DNA from: Lutispora saccharofermentans
GTDB taxonomy: Bacteria > Bacillota > Clostridia > Lutisporales > Lutisporaceae
DNA length: 64,000 nt
Direction: 5' to 3'
Assembly (NCBI RefSeq): GCF_024363565.1
Contig: NZ_JAJEKE010000001.1
Coordinates: 186,001 to 250,000, forward strand
The notes beneath the pieces are model-generated. The model searched no databases, was not told the origin of the DNA, and saw only the letters and a program-made list of their open reading frames with translations. Positions 20,556-29,426 of this stretch are shown here, piece by piece; within the stretch, counting starts at the first letter, position 1, and every line of letters starts with the position of its first letter. The position numbers and the translations under genes are program-made.

Positions 20556-22254
20556 AGTAATCCCCCAATTCACTGCATTCCATGCAATTTATTATATCTT
20601 TTGATTCAAGCCATCCTTTGCGCGCAATCCCTACACCAAGCTTAACATTTCTCATGCCTTCGATGCTATGTGCATCGGGATTTATCGCAAACGTGACACC
20701 CCTGGCTTTTGCGTATTTTATGTATCTCCAATCCAGATCAAGCCTATGCGGATCGCAATTGATTTCAATGATTTTCCCGTTATCAGCCGCAGAATCTATA
20801 ATTGAATAAATATCCATATCTGACGCCTCGCGGGCCAGAAGAATCCTTCCTGTAATGTGGCCTATAATAGTAGTATGCTTGTTTTTTATAGCATTTATTA
20901 TTCTGACTGTCATCTTGTCCTTCTCCATGCCTAAGTTCGAGTGGACAGACGCAATGACAAAATCAAACAGGGATAATATCTCATCGCTGTAATCCAAAGA
21001 ACCATCCGGTAAAATATCCGATTCAATCCCTTTAAATATTTTGAAGCCTTTGGACTTAAAGTTGTACTCATCAATTTCTTCAATCTGCCTTCTTATGTCA
21101 TCTTCTTTCAAGCCATTTGCATAAAATGCCGAACAGCTATGGTCTGATATCCCTATATAACTAAGGCCCATTCTTTTTGCCGCATCTGCCATTTGAGCTA
21201 TTCCGGAGGAGCCGTCGCTATAGGAGGTATGTATATGAAATGCTCCTTTCAAATCCTCATAAAGCACTAAATCAGGCAAAGTCCTTTTTTCCGCCATCTC
21301 AATCTCACCAGTATTCTCTCTCAACTCAGGCGGAATGAAATCCAGCCCCAGGGCATTATAAACCTCAGCCTCATTTTTGCAATCGATTAAATCATCAGCT
21401 TGAAATAAACCATACTCATTTATTTTAATTCCCTGAGCCTTAGCCCTATGCCTTAAAGCCGTATTATGTTCCTTGCTTCCGGTAAAATGGTGCAGGGCGT
21501 AAGGAAATTGAACATCCTCCACTACCCTCAAATCCATCATTATCCCTTTTTTCAGTCTTACCGAAGTCTTTGTCTCTCCCTTGGATACGACCTCATCTAT
21601 CTCTTCAAAAGCAGTAAAATAATCCATAAGCTTCAATGGCTGATTTGTGCTTGCCAAGATATCTATATCCTTTACAACTTCTTTCTTTCTCCTTAAGCTT
21701 CCTGCTATATCACATCGGATGGTCAAAGGAGATTTAAGAAGCTTATCCTTTATGGATTCCGCATCTTCTATGACATATCCGTAAAGATACTGTCCGCTGA
21801 ATCTCTTTATGTCCTGTATACCTTTCAGTATCTTGCTTTGAGTTTTTTCACCGAAACCCTCCAAGCTCAGCAAGCGGTTCTCCATGCAGGCGTATTCAAG
21901 CTCACCGACGGTTTCTATGCCCAGTTTTTCATACAGCACCTTTGCTTTCTTGGGTCCTATGCCTTGAATTTTTAAAATATCAAAAATTCCCGGCGGTATG
22001 CTGTTTTTTAGATTTTCATAAAACTCCAGCCTTCCTGTCCTGTGAAGCTCAATGATTTTTCCCGACAAGGCCTCTCCTATTCCTTTTATCCCTACAATTT
22101 TATCATCTTCAATATAATCATCCAGTTCTCCTTCCAGCATTTCCAAAATCCTTGCCCCGTTCACATAGGCCTTGATTTTGAATGGATTATCACCCTTTAT
22201 CTCCAGCATAAGCCCTATTTCTTCCAATATCCGGCCTATTTCTTGCTTATCCAT
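20536..22254 (-). CDS. polX: DNA polymerase/3'-5' exonuclease PolX
   Basis: Family X polymerase with a C-terminal PHP domain, 572 residues. N-terminal helix-hairpin-helix motifs (IKGIGEALSGKI, IQGIGPKKAKVLYEK) precede the nucleotidyl transfer core AGSLRRKKEVVKDIDIL with the metal-binding Asp pair. The PHP domain starts about residue 338 (HIHTSYSDGSS) and contains ISDHSCSA, SVHSN, IGHITGR and INPDAHS metal ligands. In Bacillus this enzyme acts in base-excision repair gap filling, which fits its coupling to nth. Confidence 0.96.
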   Translation of the reverse strand: MDKQEIGRILEEIGLMLEIKGDNPFKIKAYVNGARILEMLEGELDDYIEDDKIVGIKGIGEALSGKIIELHRTGRLEFYENLKNSIPPGIFDILKIQGIGPKKAKVLYEKLGIETVGELEYACMENRLLSLEGFGEKTQSKILKGIQDIKRFSGQYLYGYVIEDAESIKDKLLKSPLTIRCDIAGSLRRKKEVVKDIDILASTNQPLKLMDYFTAFEEIDEVVSKGETKTSVRLKKGIMMDLRVVEDVQFPYALHHFTGSKEHNTALRHRAKAQGIKINEYGLFQADDLIDCKNEAEVYNALGLDFIPPELRENTGEIEMAEKRTLPDLVLYEDLKGAFHIHTSYSDGSSGIAQMADAAKRMGLSYIGISDHSCSAFYANGLKEDDIRRQIEEIDEYNFKSKGFKIFKGIESDILPDGSLDYSDEILSLFDFVIASVHSNLGMEKDKMTVRIINAIKNKHTTIIGHITGRILLAREASDMDIYSIIDSAADNGKIIEINCDPHRLDLDWRYIKYAKARGVTFAINPDAHSIEGMRNVKLGVGIARKGWLESKDIINCMECSELGDYFERQKR

Positions 22255-22284
22255 ATATCCTCATCACCTCCCGATATTAATTAC

Positions 22285-22312
22285 ATTCTAACAAATTATC
22301 CTCTATTAGCAA
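22285..22312 (-). promoter_or_regulatory. Probable promoter for polX-nth
   Basis: Minus strand: TTGCTA, 16-bp spacer, TAGAAT, about 30 bp before the polX start. Confidence 0.5.
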
Positions 22313-22438
22313 CCATGTGATATACTTTTATACATTGACAGTATTCTTATTTAAGATAAAATTTATGACTTTTTTTAAACATGAAAAGGAATAAAAGCGA
22401 TTGCCTGGGGTTTAGCCATCATAATTATTAAAATTACT

Positions 22439-22458
22439 GTTATAATTAATATTATAAC
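22439..22458 (+). promoter_or_regulatory. Inverted repeat with embedded -10-like TATAAT upstream of the radical SAM gene
   Basis: Perfect 8-bp arms GTTATAAT/ATTATAAC around TAAT, 22 bp before the start codon. It could be an operator overlapping the promoter, or chance in AT-rich DNA. Confidence 0.4.
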
Positions 22459-22480
22459 AATATTTAGACGGAGGCGTACT

Positions 22481-24232
22481 ATGGATATACAAAAGCTCTC
22501 TCTCATAGCTTTAAATTCTAAATTTATACACTCTAACCTGGCAGTAAGATACTTAAGCAGCTATCTTCAAAAGAAAAATATAAAAGCATATATATTGGAA
22601 TTCAGCATAAACGACAGCTTCGATAGCATAATAAAAAAAATATATTTGAGCAATAGTGATGTAATCGCTTTCTCATGCTACATATGGAACAGGGAATTGG
22701 TGATGAAGCTGGGGCCGAGCCTGAAAAAAGTAATGCCGGATTCCATAATTGTATTAGGAGGACCTGAGGCCTCCTACGATGTCGAATCCACTATGAAGGA
22801 AAATCCTTGGATTGACTACATTATCTCTGGGGAAGGTGAAGAAACTCTCTATGAATTTGCATCTTGCCTCAAATCAGGGCATGAGGCCGCTCAAAGTATA
22901 GATGGCCTTGCATGCAATAAAAATGGAATCATCCGTATAAACAAGCCGCGGAATCCTATATACGACCTTGACCGGCTTCCTTTCCCATATGATTCGTTCA
23001 ATGGCTTGGAGAATAAAATACTTTATTATGAAACCTCAAGAGGCTGCCCGTTTAAATGCCAATATTGCCTCTCTTCTTTGGAGCCGGGTGTAAGATATTT
23101 TTCTCTGGAGAAAGTTTATAATGATATCGATTTATTTATAGAAAATCATGTAAGGCAGGTTAAGCTCGTCGATCGGACTTTTAACTGCAGCAAGGAAAGA
23201 TGCCTCAAGATAATGGACTATATACTCAGTAAAAAGGGCAATACCAATTTTCATTTTGAAATCTCCGGCAAGCTTATTGACTCTGATTTTTTAGATATGG
23301 TAAGAAGGGCACCAAAAGGAATTTTCCAGTTTGAGATAGGAGTTCAGTCTACAAATGATGATACACTTGAAACCATAAGCAGGATGGAAAGCTTCGAGAG
23401 CATAAAATACAACATAATAAAGCTTATTGATATAGGAAACTGCCATGTGCATTTGGACCTCATCGCAGGGCTGCCTTGCGAGGACATAAAAAGCTTCGAA
23501 AAATCCTTTAATGATGTTTATTATTTAAGGCCCCATATGCTTCAGCTTGGGTTTTTGAAGCTCCTGAGAGGTTCAGGGTTGAGACAGGACGCTGATAAAT
23601 ATGGTATTTTGTACAATGCTCACCCTCCCTATGAGGTCCTGTCAACAAAAGAAATAAGTTATAAGGATATACTGGAGTTAAAAGTAATAGAAGAGCTTGT
23701 GGAAATATTCCACAACTCTGCTAGGTTTAGTAAGAGCTTGTCATATTTGATTGAAGAGCACAATATTAAGCCTTTTCAATTTTTTAAAGCCTTAGGCGCT
23801 TATTATGCTGATAATGATGGGTTTAGCAGAACTTTAAAAATATCTGACCATTATGAGCTTTTATACGGTTTCGCATCAAAAACCATAGGAAGCTCTTGCT
23901 TATTCAATGAATTATTAAAATTTGACTACTTTAAGTCAATCGGCGCCAACATGCCGGCTTGTATCCAAAGGTTCAACAGCGCAGCAATCAAGGGGCGAGT
24001 CACCAGCTTTTTGAAGAATGAAGAAAATATAGCCAGTCATATGCCTGAGCTGATCTCCATGGATGTGAGACAGAAGCTTAAATATATAAGGTTTGAAATA
24101 TTTGATGCAGATATGCTGGGCGGTCTGAACCAAGGCAAGCATATCCTGTTTTCAATAAAAGACCCAAAGGGCAGTGCCGAAGACAGGCTAATGTCCTTTC
24201 CCTTGGATGAATTTATGAAAATAAGCATGTAA
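22481..24232 (+). CDS. B12-binding domain radical SAM protein (DUF4080 type)
   Basis: 583 residues: an N-terminal B12-binding-like Rossmann domain (about 1-140, with LGGPEAS and ISGEGEETL) is followed by a radical SAM core with the cluster motif C189-x3-C193-x2-C196 (RGCPFKCQYC). A C-terminal domain of the DUF4080 type follows. Such proteins are widespread in Clostridia; their substrate is not known. ATG start with GGAGG 7 nt upstream. Stand-alone gene, divergent from polX. Confidence 0.88.
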   Translation: MDIQKLSLIALNSKFIHSNLAVRYLSSYLQKKNIKAYILEFSINDSFDSIIKKIYLSNSDVIAFSCYIWNRELVMKLGPSLKKVMPDSIIVLGGPEASYDVESTMKENPWIDYIISGEGEETLYEFASCLKSGHEAAQSIDGLACNKNGIIRINKPRNPIYDLDRLPFPYDSFNGLENKILYYETSRGCPFKCQYCLSSLEPGVRYFSLEKVYNDIDLFIENHVRQVKLVDRTFNCSKERCLKIMDYILSKKGNTNFHFEISGKLIDSDFLDMVRRAPKGIFQFEIGVQSTNDDTLETISRMESFESIKYNIIKLIDIGNCHVHLDLIAGLPCEDIKSFEKSFNDVYYLRPHMLQLGFLKLLRGSGLRQDADKYGILYNAHPPYEVLSTKEISYKDILELKVIEELVEIFHNSARFSKSLSYLIEEHNIKPFQFFKALGAYYADNDGFSRTLKISDHYELLYGFASKTIGSSCLFNELLKFDYFKSIGANMPACIQRFNSAAIKGRVTSFLKNEENIASHMPELISMDVRQKLKYIRFEIFDADMLGGLNQGKHILFSIKDPKGSAEDRLMSFPLDEFMKISM

Positions 24233-24296
24233 AGTAAACTTTTCTATGTAATTTCATATAATATACTAATGATTCTTTAAGGGGGTCATATGGTAT

Positions 24297-24716
24297 ATGG
24301 ATAACTATGATGACAACAGCAAACTTTTGGACTTGCTCAGAGAAGCTATGAAAGATGAAAGGCATGATTACCTTAAATACAAAATGATGATGGAGGCGGC
24401 ACCAAGCAGAGAAATAGCGGATCAAGTACGCTTTGCCCATGAGGATGAAGGAAAGCACTACAGGATGTTTCAAAAAATATACAAGGATTTAACGGGCAGA
24501 ACTATAGAAATTCCCATCCCGCAGGTAGAAAAATACGAAAACTATATTGATGCTGTTAAAAGCAGCATCAATGGTGAGCTAGAAGCTGTGGAACTATACA
24601 GAGATATACGCTCCATGCTGAACTCAAAAAAGCACAGAGATATGCTTTTCGAGATTATAACAGATGAGCAGGAACACGCCACTCGCTTTGTATATGTATT
24701 TTCCATGCTTAAATAA
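24297..24716 (+). CDS. Ferritin-like (rubrerythrin-type) di-iron protein
   Basis: A 139-residue four-helix bundle candidate. Helix 1 has KDERHDYLKY, helix 2 EDEGKHYRMF (ExxH), helix 3 NGELEAVELY and helix 4 TDEQEHATRF (second ExxH), the full ligand set for a di-iron centre. No rubredoxin domain is attached. Likely an oxidative-stress or iron-handling protein. The start has only a distant GGGGG (11 nt), so translation may be modest. Confidence 0.82.
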   Translation: MDNYDDNSKLLDLLREAMKDERHDYLKYKMMMEAAPSREIADQVRFAHEDEGKHYRMFQKIYKDLTGRTIEIPIPQVEKYENYIDAVKSSINGELEAVELYRDIRSMLNSKKHRDMLFEIITDEQEHATRFVYVFSMLK

Positions 24717-24739
24717 TTATTTGGCGCCACACAGGCGCC

Positions 24740-25444
24740 TTAGATTTTTTCTCCGACCTCGTTATAGAAATTTAAAAAGCATCCCGCTGTGGTTCTTTGA
24801 GCCATTGGAAATATCTGGCCTGCAATCCTATAGAACCTGTCCCGTCTACGCTCGATCAGAGAATATCTCCTATATATTGCGATGGCATCTTTAGCGTTTC
24901 TTTCAATATAGTCATATGGATTCTCAAGATATATGCCTCCTTGAAAAGCTGCATAATTTTCAAAACTATCATGGACTGCTTTAATCCATTGTTCAAAACG
25001 TCTATGGCTCTTTAATAAATATATATCACCGTGCTGCGGCACTGTAGAATCCTGTATAAGGTGCACTGCTGCTCCAAGATAAGTCATTGCCATCTCTTTA
25101 TCCCCCGAGTCCCAGTATACCTTGGCGCAGCCATAATAACGCGCGAATCTTTGCCTTGAGTTTTTACATCCGTATAAGCCTCTATGCGTATATGGATTAT
25201 AAAAATGCTCTCTGCTTCTGAAATCCTGATCTGCCCAATAAACACCTTTATTTATTTCATCCAGATATTGTAGGAAAAATTCATAAGCTTCCCTATGACC
25301 GTCATTTTTAAGTATTTCTAAGGCCCGCTTATTGATAAACATATGAACCTGGCAAAAAGTCTGAACAAAATATTTCTTAAAAGGTACAGCAAACCATAAT
25401 ATAGTTTTAAAGCTTCTTCCATATACTTTTTCAACAACGCTCAT
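24740..25444 (-). CDS. Zinc-dependent phospholipase C-like protein lacking a secretion signal
   Basis: 234 residues with the zinc-site pattern of the alpha-toxin/PC-PLC family: H34, D72/D74, H80 (EHFYNPYTHRG), H128-x3-D132-x5-H138 (AAVHLIQDSTVPQH) and H147-x3-E151. Secreted members rely on a mature N-terminal tryptophan as a zinc ligand. Here no cleavable signal is apparent and W17 is the nearest candidate upstream of H34. It probably acts inside the cell or has lost that ligand. Single gene, convergent with the ferritin-like gene. Confidence 0.75.
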   Translation of the reverse strand: MSVVEKVYGRSFKTILWFAVPFKKYFVQTFCQVHMFINKRALEILKNDGHREAYEFFLQYLDEINKGVYWADQDFRSREHFYNPYTHRGLYGCKNSRQRFARYYGCAKVYWDSGDKEMAMTYLGAAVHLIQDSTVPQHGDIYLLKSHRRFEQWIKAVHDSFENYAAFQGGIYLENPYDYIERNAKDAIAIYRRYSLIERRRDRFYRIAGQIFPMAQRTTAGCFLNFYNEVGEKI

Positions 25445-25574
25445 TTTTTCAACCCCAATCGTAGCTATTACATGTGATAATTATATGTTTTCCACATGAA
25501 TATTCTATATACCTATATTATATTGTGATATAATTTGATTAATATAAAAGTGCAATCGAATTGGAGGAGAGAAC

Positions 25575-26690
25575 TTGAAAGATCCTAGAATATCTCAATT
25601 AGCAAAAAATCTAATAAATTACTCAGTAAGCATAAAGCCCGGTGAAAATCTTCTCATTGAGCTATTTGATTCAGGCGATGAATTAGCTTCAGAGCTTATC
25701 AGAGAATGCTATAGGGCCGAGGCCAACCCATTTCTTTCAATTAAGAGCAGAAAGCTTATGAAGGATCTGATCATGAACACAAGTAAAGAACATATGCTTG
25801 CTCTATCATCCTTTGAAGCCGACAGAATGAAAAAAATGCATGCTTACATAGCTATCAGAGGTGCTCTCAATTCCTCAGAATGGTCGGACATCCCGGAAGA
25901 TAAGCTGAGCATCTATATGAAAAATTGGTCGAAGCCTGTTCATTCGGACATAAGAGTCCCCCACACCAAATGGTGCGTTATGAGGTATCCAAGCCATGCT
26001 ATGGCTCAAATGGCCGGCATGAGCATGGAAAGGTTTGAGGACTTTTTCTTTGATGTTTGCTGCCTTGACTATTCAAACATGGATAAGGCAATGAATCCTT
26101 TGAAGGAGTTAATGGATAAAACCGATAAAGTCAGAATTACAGGCAAAGATACGGATTTAAACTTCTCTATAAAAAATCTGCCTGCAATTAAATGTTCAGG
26201 CGAAGCCAACATTCCTGACGGAGAAGTTTATACCGCCCCGGTGAAGGATTCAGTCGAAGGATATATAACCTATAATACCCCTTCAGAATATCAAGGCTTT
26301 ACATACGAGAACATCAGGCTGGAATTTTCAAAGGGAAAAATCGTAAAAGCAACAGCAAACGACACCGAAAGAATAAACAAAATATTTGATACTGATGAAG
26401 GAGCTCGCTATGTGGGTGAGTTTGCCATAGGTGTAAACCCGTATATAACAAAGCCGATGAAGGATACCCTATTTGATGAAAAGATTATGGGAAGCTTCCA
26501 TTTTACCCCCGGCAGCTCTTATGATGATTGTTTCAACGGAAACAAATCTGCTGTGCATTGGGATTTGGTATTCATTCAAACTCCTGAATACGGCGGCGGA
26601 GAAATATGGTTTGACGATGTGCTGGTGCGAAAAAACGGTATGTTTGTACTAAAAGAACTGGAAGGCTTAAATCCCGAAAATCTAAAATAA
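25575..26690 (+). CDS. M29-family (thermophilic-type) aminopeptidase
   Basis: Metal-dependent aminopeptidase, 371 residues. Family features are VEGYITYNTPSEYQG, the metal-ligand region EFAIGVNPYI, and the C-terminal SFHFTPGSSYDDCFNGN followed by AVHWDLVFI. It starts at the TTG at 25575, 5 nt after GGAGGAG. Stand-alone transcription unit ending at a strong hairpin. Substrate range is broad in the family, so the peptide substrate is unknown. Confidence 0.92.
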   Translation: MKDPRISQLAKNLINYSVSIKPGENLLIELFDSGDELASELIRECYRAEANPFLSIKSRKLMKDLIMNTSKEHMLALSSFEADRMKKMHAYIAIRGALNSSEWSDIPEDKLSIYMKNWSKPVHSDIRVPHTKWCVMRYPSHAMAQMAGMSMERFEDFFFDVCCLDYSNMDKAMNPLKELMDKTDKVRITGKDTDLNFSIKNLPAIKCSGEANIPDGEVYTAPVKDSVEGYITYNTPSEYQGFTYENIRLEFSKGKIVKATANDTERINKIFDTDEGARYVGEFAIGVNPYITKPMKDTLFDEKIMGSFHFTPGSSYDDCFNGNKSAVHWDLVFIQTPEYGGGEIWFDDVLVRKNGMFVLKELEGLNPENLK

Positions 26691-26706
26691 GAATGGCCTA
26701 TTATTC

Positions 26707-26737
26707 AAAAATTGCGGTGCATAACACCGCAATTTTT
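26707..26737. terminator. Bidirectional intrinsic terminator
   Basis: 13-bp perfect stem AAAAATTGCGGTG/CACCGCAATTTTT with a 5-nt loop. It carries U-tracts on both strands, between the aminopeptidase (plus) and the tRNA (minus). Confidence 0.85.
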
Positions 26738-26758
26738 AATGCTCATAATTTTATGTTT

Positions 26759-26835
26759 TGGTGGGCGGTATTGGGATCGAACCAACGACCTCCACGATGT
26801 CAACGTGGCACTCTAACCAGCTGAGCTAACCGCCC
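26759..26835 (-). tRNA. tRNA-Val (anticodon GAC)
   Basis: Full cloverleaf on the minus strand: acceptor GGGCGGT/ACCGCCC, D-stem GCTC/GAGT, anticodon stem CCACG/CGTGG with loop TTGACAT (anticodon GAC at 26801-26799), T-stem GTTGG/CCAAT with TTCGATC. The discriminator A is followed by an encoded CCA. It stands alone between the aminopeptidase and mocA. Confidence 0.96.
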
Positions 26836-26885
26836 ATTAGATTTCGAATTATATTATATCATTATAAAAGGGATTTAATCAATAC

Positions 26886-27482
26886 CTATATTATTTTTAG
26901 CGTCTCATTATATTCTTCAGGAGTATCAATGTCAAATCCTGCCATTGTGTCATAAAAGTCAACAAACATCACCCTGTCGGAATTGCCTTGTATAATCGTT
27001 CTTCCTCCGGTATCACCTGTGATGTTCATAAGCTCTTGTCTGAATTCCGCCGGGAATATTGTGGGCATTCCTTTTTTTCCGTCATAGCAAGGTACAATTA
27101 TGGAGTTCTGATTTTTCTTCCAAGCATTTATAAGCGCTTCGATAATATCTTTGGTTATAAAAGGTTGGTCTCCTGCTATAAACATATAAGCCTTTGCATC
27201 CGGATCAGAATTTTTTATTCCTTCAATTACCGAGGTGCTCTGTCCGTCTTTTGCCTTTGCATTATAGACAGTTTTCACATCATATTTTTTGATCCTGTCC
27301 ATCACTTCTTCAGACTGATAAACCACAAGTATCTCCCCAAATGCTTTACAGCTTTTAACCGTCTCTACTGCATTTTCAACTATAGTGCTGTTTTTCAGAG
27401 GCAAGATCAGCTTTTGTTTTCCCATACGCTTCGAACTTCCGGCAGCAAGTATAATACCCGTTATGATATCAATCACATCCAA
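26886..27482 (-). CDS. mocA: MocA-type molybdenum cofactor cytidylyltransferase
   Basis: A nucleotidyltransferase of 198 residues with the GT-A signature ILAAGSSKRMGKQKLILPL (residues 10-28), AGDQPFIT with the metal-binding Asp, and GMPTIF. MobA/MocA enzymes attach CMP or GMP to the molybdopterin cofactor. Adjacent yqeC, overlapping by 10 bp, points to MocA for selenium-dependent molybdenum hydroxylases. The start is uncertain (TTG at 27482 or GTG at 27476) because no ribosome binding site is visible; coupling to yqeC is likely. Confidence 0.85.
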   Translation of the reverse strand: MDVIDIITGIILAAGSSKRMGKQKLILPLKNSTIVENAVETVKSCKAFGEILVVYQSEEVMDRIKKYDVKTVYNAKAKDGQSTSVIEGIKNSDPDAKAYMFIAGDQPFITKDIIEALINAWKKNQNSIIVPCYDGKKGMPTIFPAEFRQELMNITGDTGGRTIIQGNSDRVMFVDFYDTMAGFDIDTPEEYNETLKII

Positions 27483-28219
27483 TACATCTTATTTCTAAGT
27501 GAAGCAATGACAAACCCGATATTTTCATCTTCTGCCATGCTTTTTATTTTTAATCCTGCTTCTCTTAAACCGGAATTATCCGCTTTATTAAGCAGAACTA
27601 TCTTCTTTGCATTATCAGGTGCGTTTTTAAACAATCCTTGAGGGTGCCTGATCAGCTTGGCTAACATGATCGTGTCAATTTTATCACCAGGGCGGCATCC
27701 GCAGATGATGCAAAACTCATCCAATCTGTGAACTGTTTCTTCTCCCGCAGCCCTGCCCAGTGAATCCATGCCGATCACTCCGATCAGTACTGTAGTTGAT
27801 TGCGGCACCGCCGGTTCCCACTCTGCCGGCGCCTTTATTGGTTTCTTTTTTCCTCCATCTGCTTCGATCAGCATAAAGTCAAAGACGCCAACGCCATATA
27901 ACTCATCTGCAAAATGAATGTCTATACCCTTTATTTTATTTTCATTTGTGATTTCGCTCCCGATGACATAGACGCCTTTATCTCTAATAGCTTCAACATA
28001 TCCTAACAAAGCTTTCCTATCCTTGCTTATGATCAAATCATTATTAATATCTTTTGGCGGTATGTATATATGAGTAGTAGTAGATAATAATATTTTTTTA
28101 TTGAACTGCTTCAATTCTTCTGACAGATTATATAGCAGAGTGGTCTTCCCTCCGGCACCTACAATAGAAATCACATGTTTTTTATTTATATCGATATTCA
28201 AAGCCTTAATCATGTCCAT
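27473..28219 (-). CDS. yqeC: Selenium-dependent hydroxylase accessory protein YqeC
   Basis: 248-residue P-loop protein: IVGAGGKTTLLYNLSEEL (Walker A) near residue 20, STTTHIYIPP, LIEADGGKKKPIKAPAEWEP and the C-terminal KIVLLNKAD. The YqeC family is known from selenium-dependent molybdenum hydroxylase (SDMH) loci together with yqeB and mocA. Here only mocA accompanies it, and no hydroxylase or yqeB gene is in the window. Exact biochemical role is not established. Confidence 0.87.
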   Translation of the reverse strand: MDMIKALNIDINKKHVISIVGAGGKTTLLYNLSEELKQFNKKILLSTTTHIYIPPKDINNDLIISKDRKALLGYVEAIRDKGVYVIGSEITNENKIKGIDIHFADELYGVGVFDFMLIEADGGKKKPIKAPAEWEPAVPQSTTVLIGVIGMDSLGRAAGEETVHRLDEFCIICGCRPGDKIDTIMLAKLIRHPQGLFKNAPDNAKKIVLLNKADNSGLREAGLKIKSMAEDENIGFVIASLRNKMYWM

Positions 28220-28270
28220 AATATACTAACCCCGCTTCCATCATTAGAATATCACAAAATTCTGTTCAAT

Positions 28271-28293
28271 AAAAGAAAAGCCCTAACGGGCTT
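28271..28293 (-). terminator. Terminator after gerW
   Basis: Stem AAGCCC/GGGCTT with loop GTTA on the minus strand, followed by TTCTTTT. It overlaps the gerW stop codon. Confidence 0.7.
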
Positions 28294-28696
28294 ATTCTTC
28301 TTTCTGCTCTTCTTCAGAGGTATCACTGCAGCAGTTTTTATTTGCTTTCTTTAGGTCTATCTTTTTTATTAATTCAGGTACCATCTCAATAAGCTTCTCC
28401 AGGTTATGCTTTTGCTTTATGGGTAAAATACTGACTTCTCCATCCTTAATGACCAGCATAGCATCAGGTGATACTTTAGCCCCTACTCCAAGCCCGCCGC
28501 CTGCGCCATCGGACCCTTTGGAGTCTTTGCCCTGACCGGAACCGCCGCTGCAGCCAAAAGAAACTGTGATAATTGGGATCAAGGTAATTTCTCCAATTGC
28601 AATGGGTTCACCTATCACTGTCTCAGTTTTTAAGAAATTCTCAAGTTTATTGAATACTAGCTCCAAACTGTTGTCAATCGGTAATTTATTATCCAT
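28292..28696 (-). CDS. gerW: GerW family sporulation protein (YtfJ)
   Basis: 134 residues: an N-terminal helix, then PIAIGEITLIPIITVSFG and a glycine-rich stretch (about residues 48-72) followed by GVGAKVSPDAMLVI. This is the typical YtfJ/GerW layout. In Bacillus the protein is made in the forespore and supports germination. The ATG at 28696 is chosen because GAGAGGAGAG precedes it by 6 nt. It follows the DUF2953 gene, the same pairing as ytfI-ytfJ. Confidence 0.92.
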   Translation of the reverse strand: MDNKLPIDNSLELVFNKLENFLKTETVIGEPIAIGEITLIPIITVSFGCSGGSGQGKDSKGSDGAGGGLGVGAKVSPDAMLVIKDGEVSILPIKQKHNLEKLIEMVPELIKKIDLKKANKNCCSDTSEEEQKEE

Positions 28697-28744
28697 TTTT
28701 TTCTCTCCTCTCAATCTTTATCTCAATAATATTTACACATATAC

Positions 28745-29413
28745 CTAGCTAAAAGTTTCAGCTTTAATTAAATTTTTTAATTTATTTCTCACATCTTTTT
28801 TAAATAAAAATCTGATCAATTCAACCATAAAAGTGCCAAGAGTGAGTTTGCCGCCGGCAACCATTTCAAAATCAGCAGTTACTTCATCAAATACAGGACT
28901 AATATCATAATCTGCGTCAGGAAAAATGCTCTCCAGGAAATAGACAACCCCTGACACTGAGCCTGTAATGAAGGGATCATCAAATCCATAAACCAGCTTT
29001 ATTTTTAACTGCTCCGGCTTAATGACTACAAGTATTTTTTTTAAAAATGCCATTAATTCTTCAAGGAAATACTTATCCATAATATCATTGATCTTGAATT
29101 TCCGTTTTTTATGTTTTTTACGTTCACCTGCTTTGCCTTTTTGCTTTCTCTCCTGTTTTATTTTGTTCTTTGGCTTCAGTATTATTTCCTTACCGAATAT
29201 CGAAAACTTCGTTACAAATCCAGTATCATTGTTATAGATACCATTTAAGCAAAACCTCTTAGCCCACCTTACTTTCAGATCTAAGGCCATACCTTTATTA
29301 TATGCCAAATCGATATGATAATAAAAGGGTACCAGCAGCAGAACCGCAGCTATTATAAGAAATAATAATACTAACAAAAGAAGCAGCTTTAACAAAAAAG
29401 TCAGTAAAATCAA
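28745..29413 (-). CDS. DUF2953 domain-containing membrane-anchored protein (YtfI-like)
   Basis: 222 residues with an N-terminal membrane helix (about 1-25), a basic linker rich in K/R (residues 75-105) and a C-terminal domain with KLVYGFDDPFITG, typical of DUF2953. I choose the TTG at 29413 because AGGAGGGG lies 6 nt upstream; the open frame continues to 29458 inside the anti-sigma gene. Role unknown. The steady linkage to gerW suggests a sporulation role. Confidence 0.85.
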   Translation of the reverse strand: MILLTFLLKLLLLLVLLFLIIAAVLLLVPFYYHIDLAYNKGMALDLKVRWAKRFCLNGIYNNDTGFVTKFSIFGKEIILKPKNKIKQERKQKGKAGERKKHKKRKFKINDIMDKYFLEELMAFLKKILVVIKPEQLKIKLVYGFDDPFITGSVSGVVYFLESIFPDADYDISPVFDEVTADFEMVAGGKLTLGTFMVELIRFLFKKDVRNKLKNLIKAETFS

Positions 29414-29426
29414 ATTTTTCCCCTCC

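Noticed and set aside
26759..26835. Reading of the tRNA as tRNA-Asp
   Set aside because: The plus strand shows GTC, but the gene is on the minus strand with loop TTGACAT, so the anticodon is GAC (Val).
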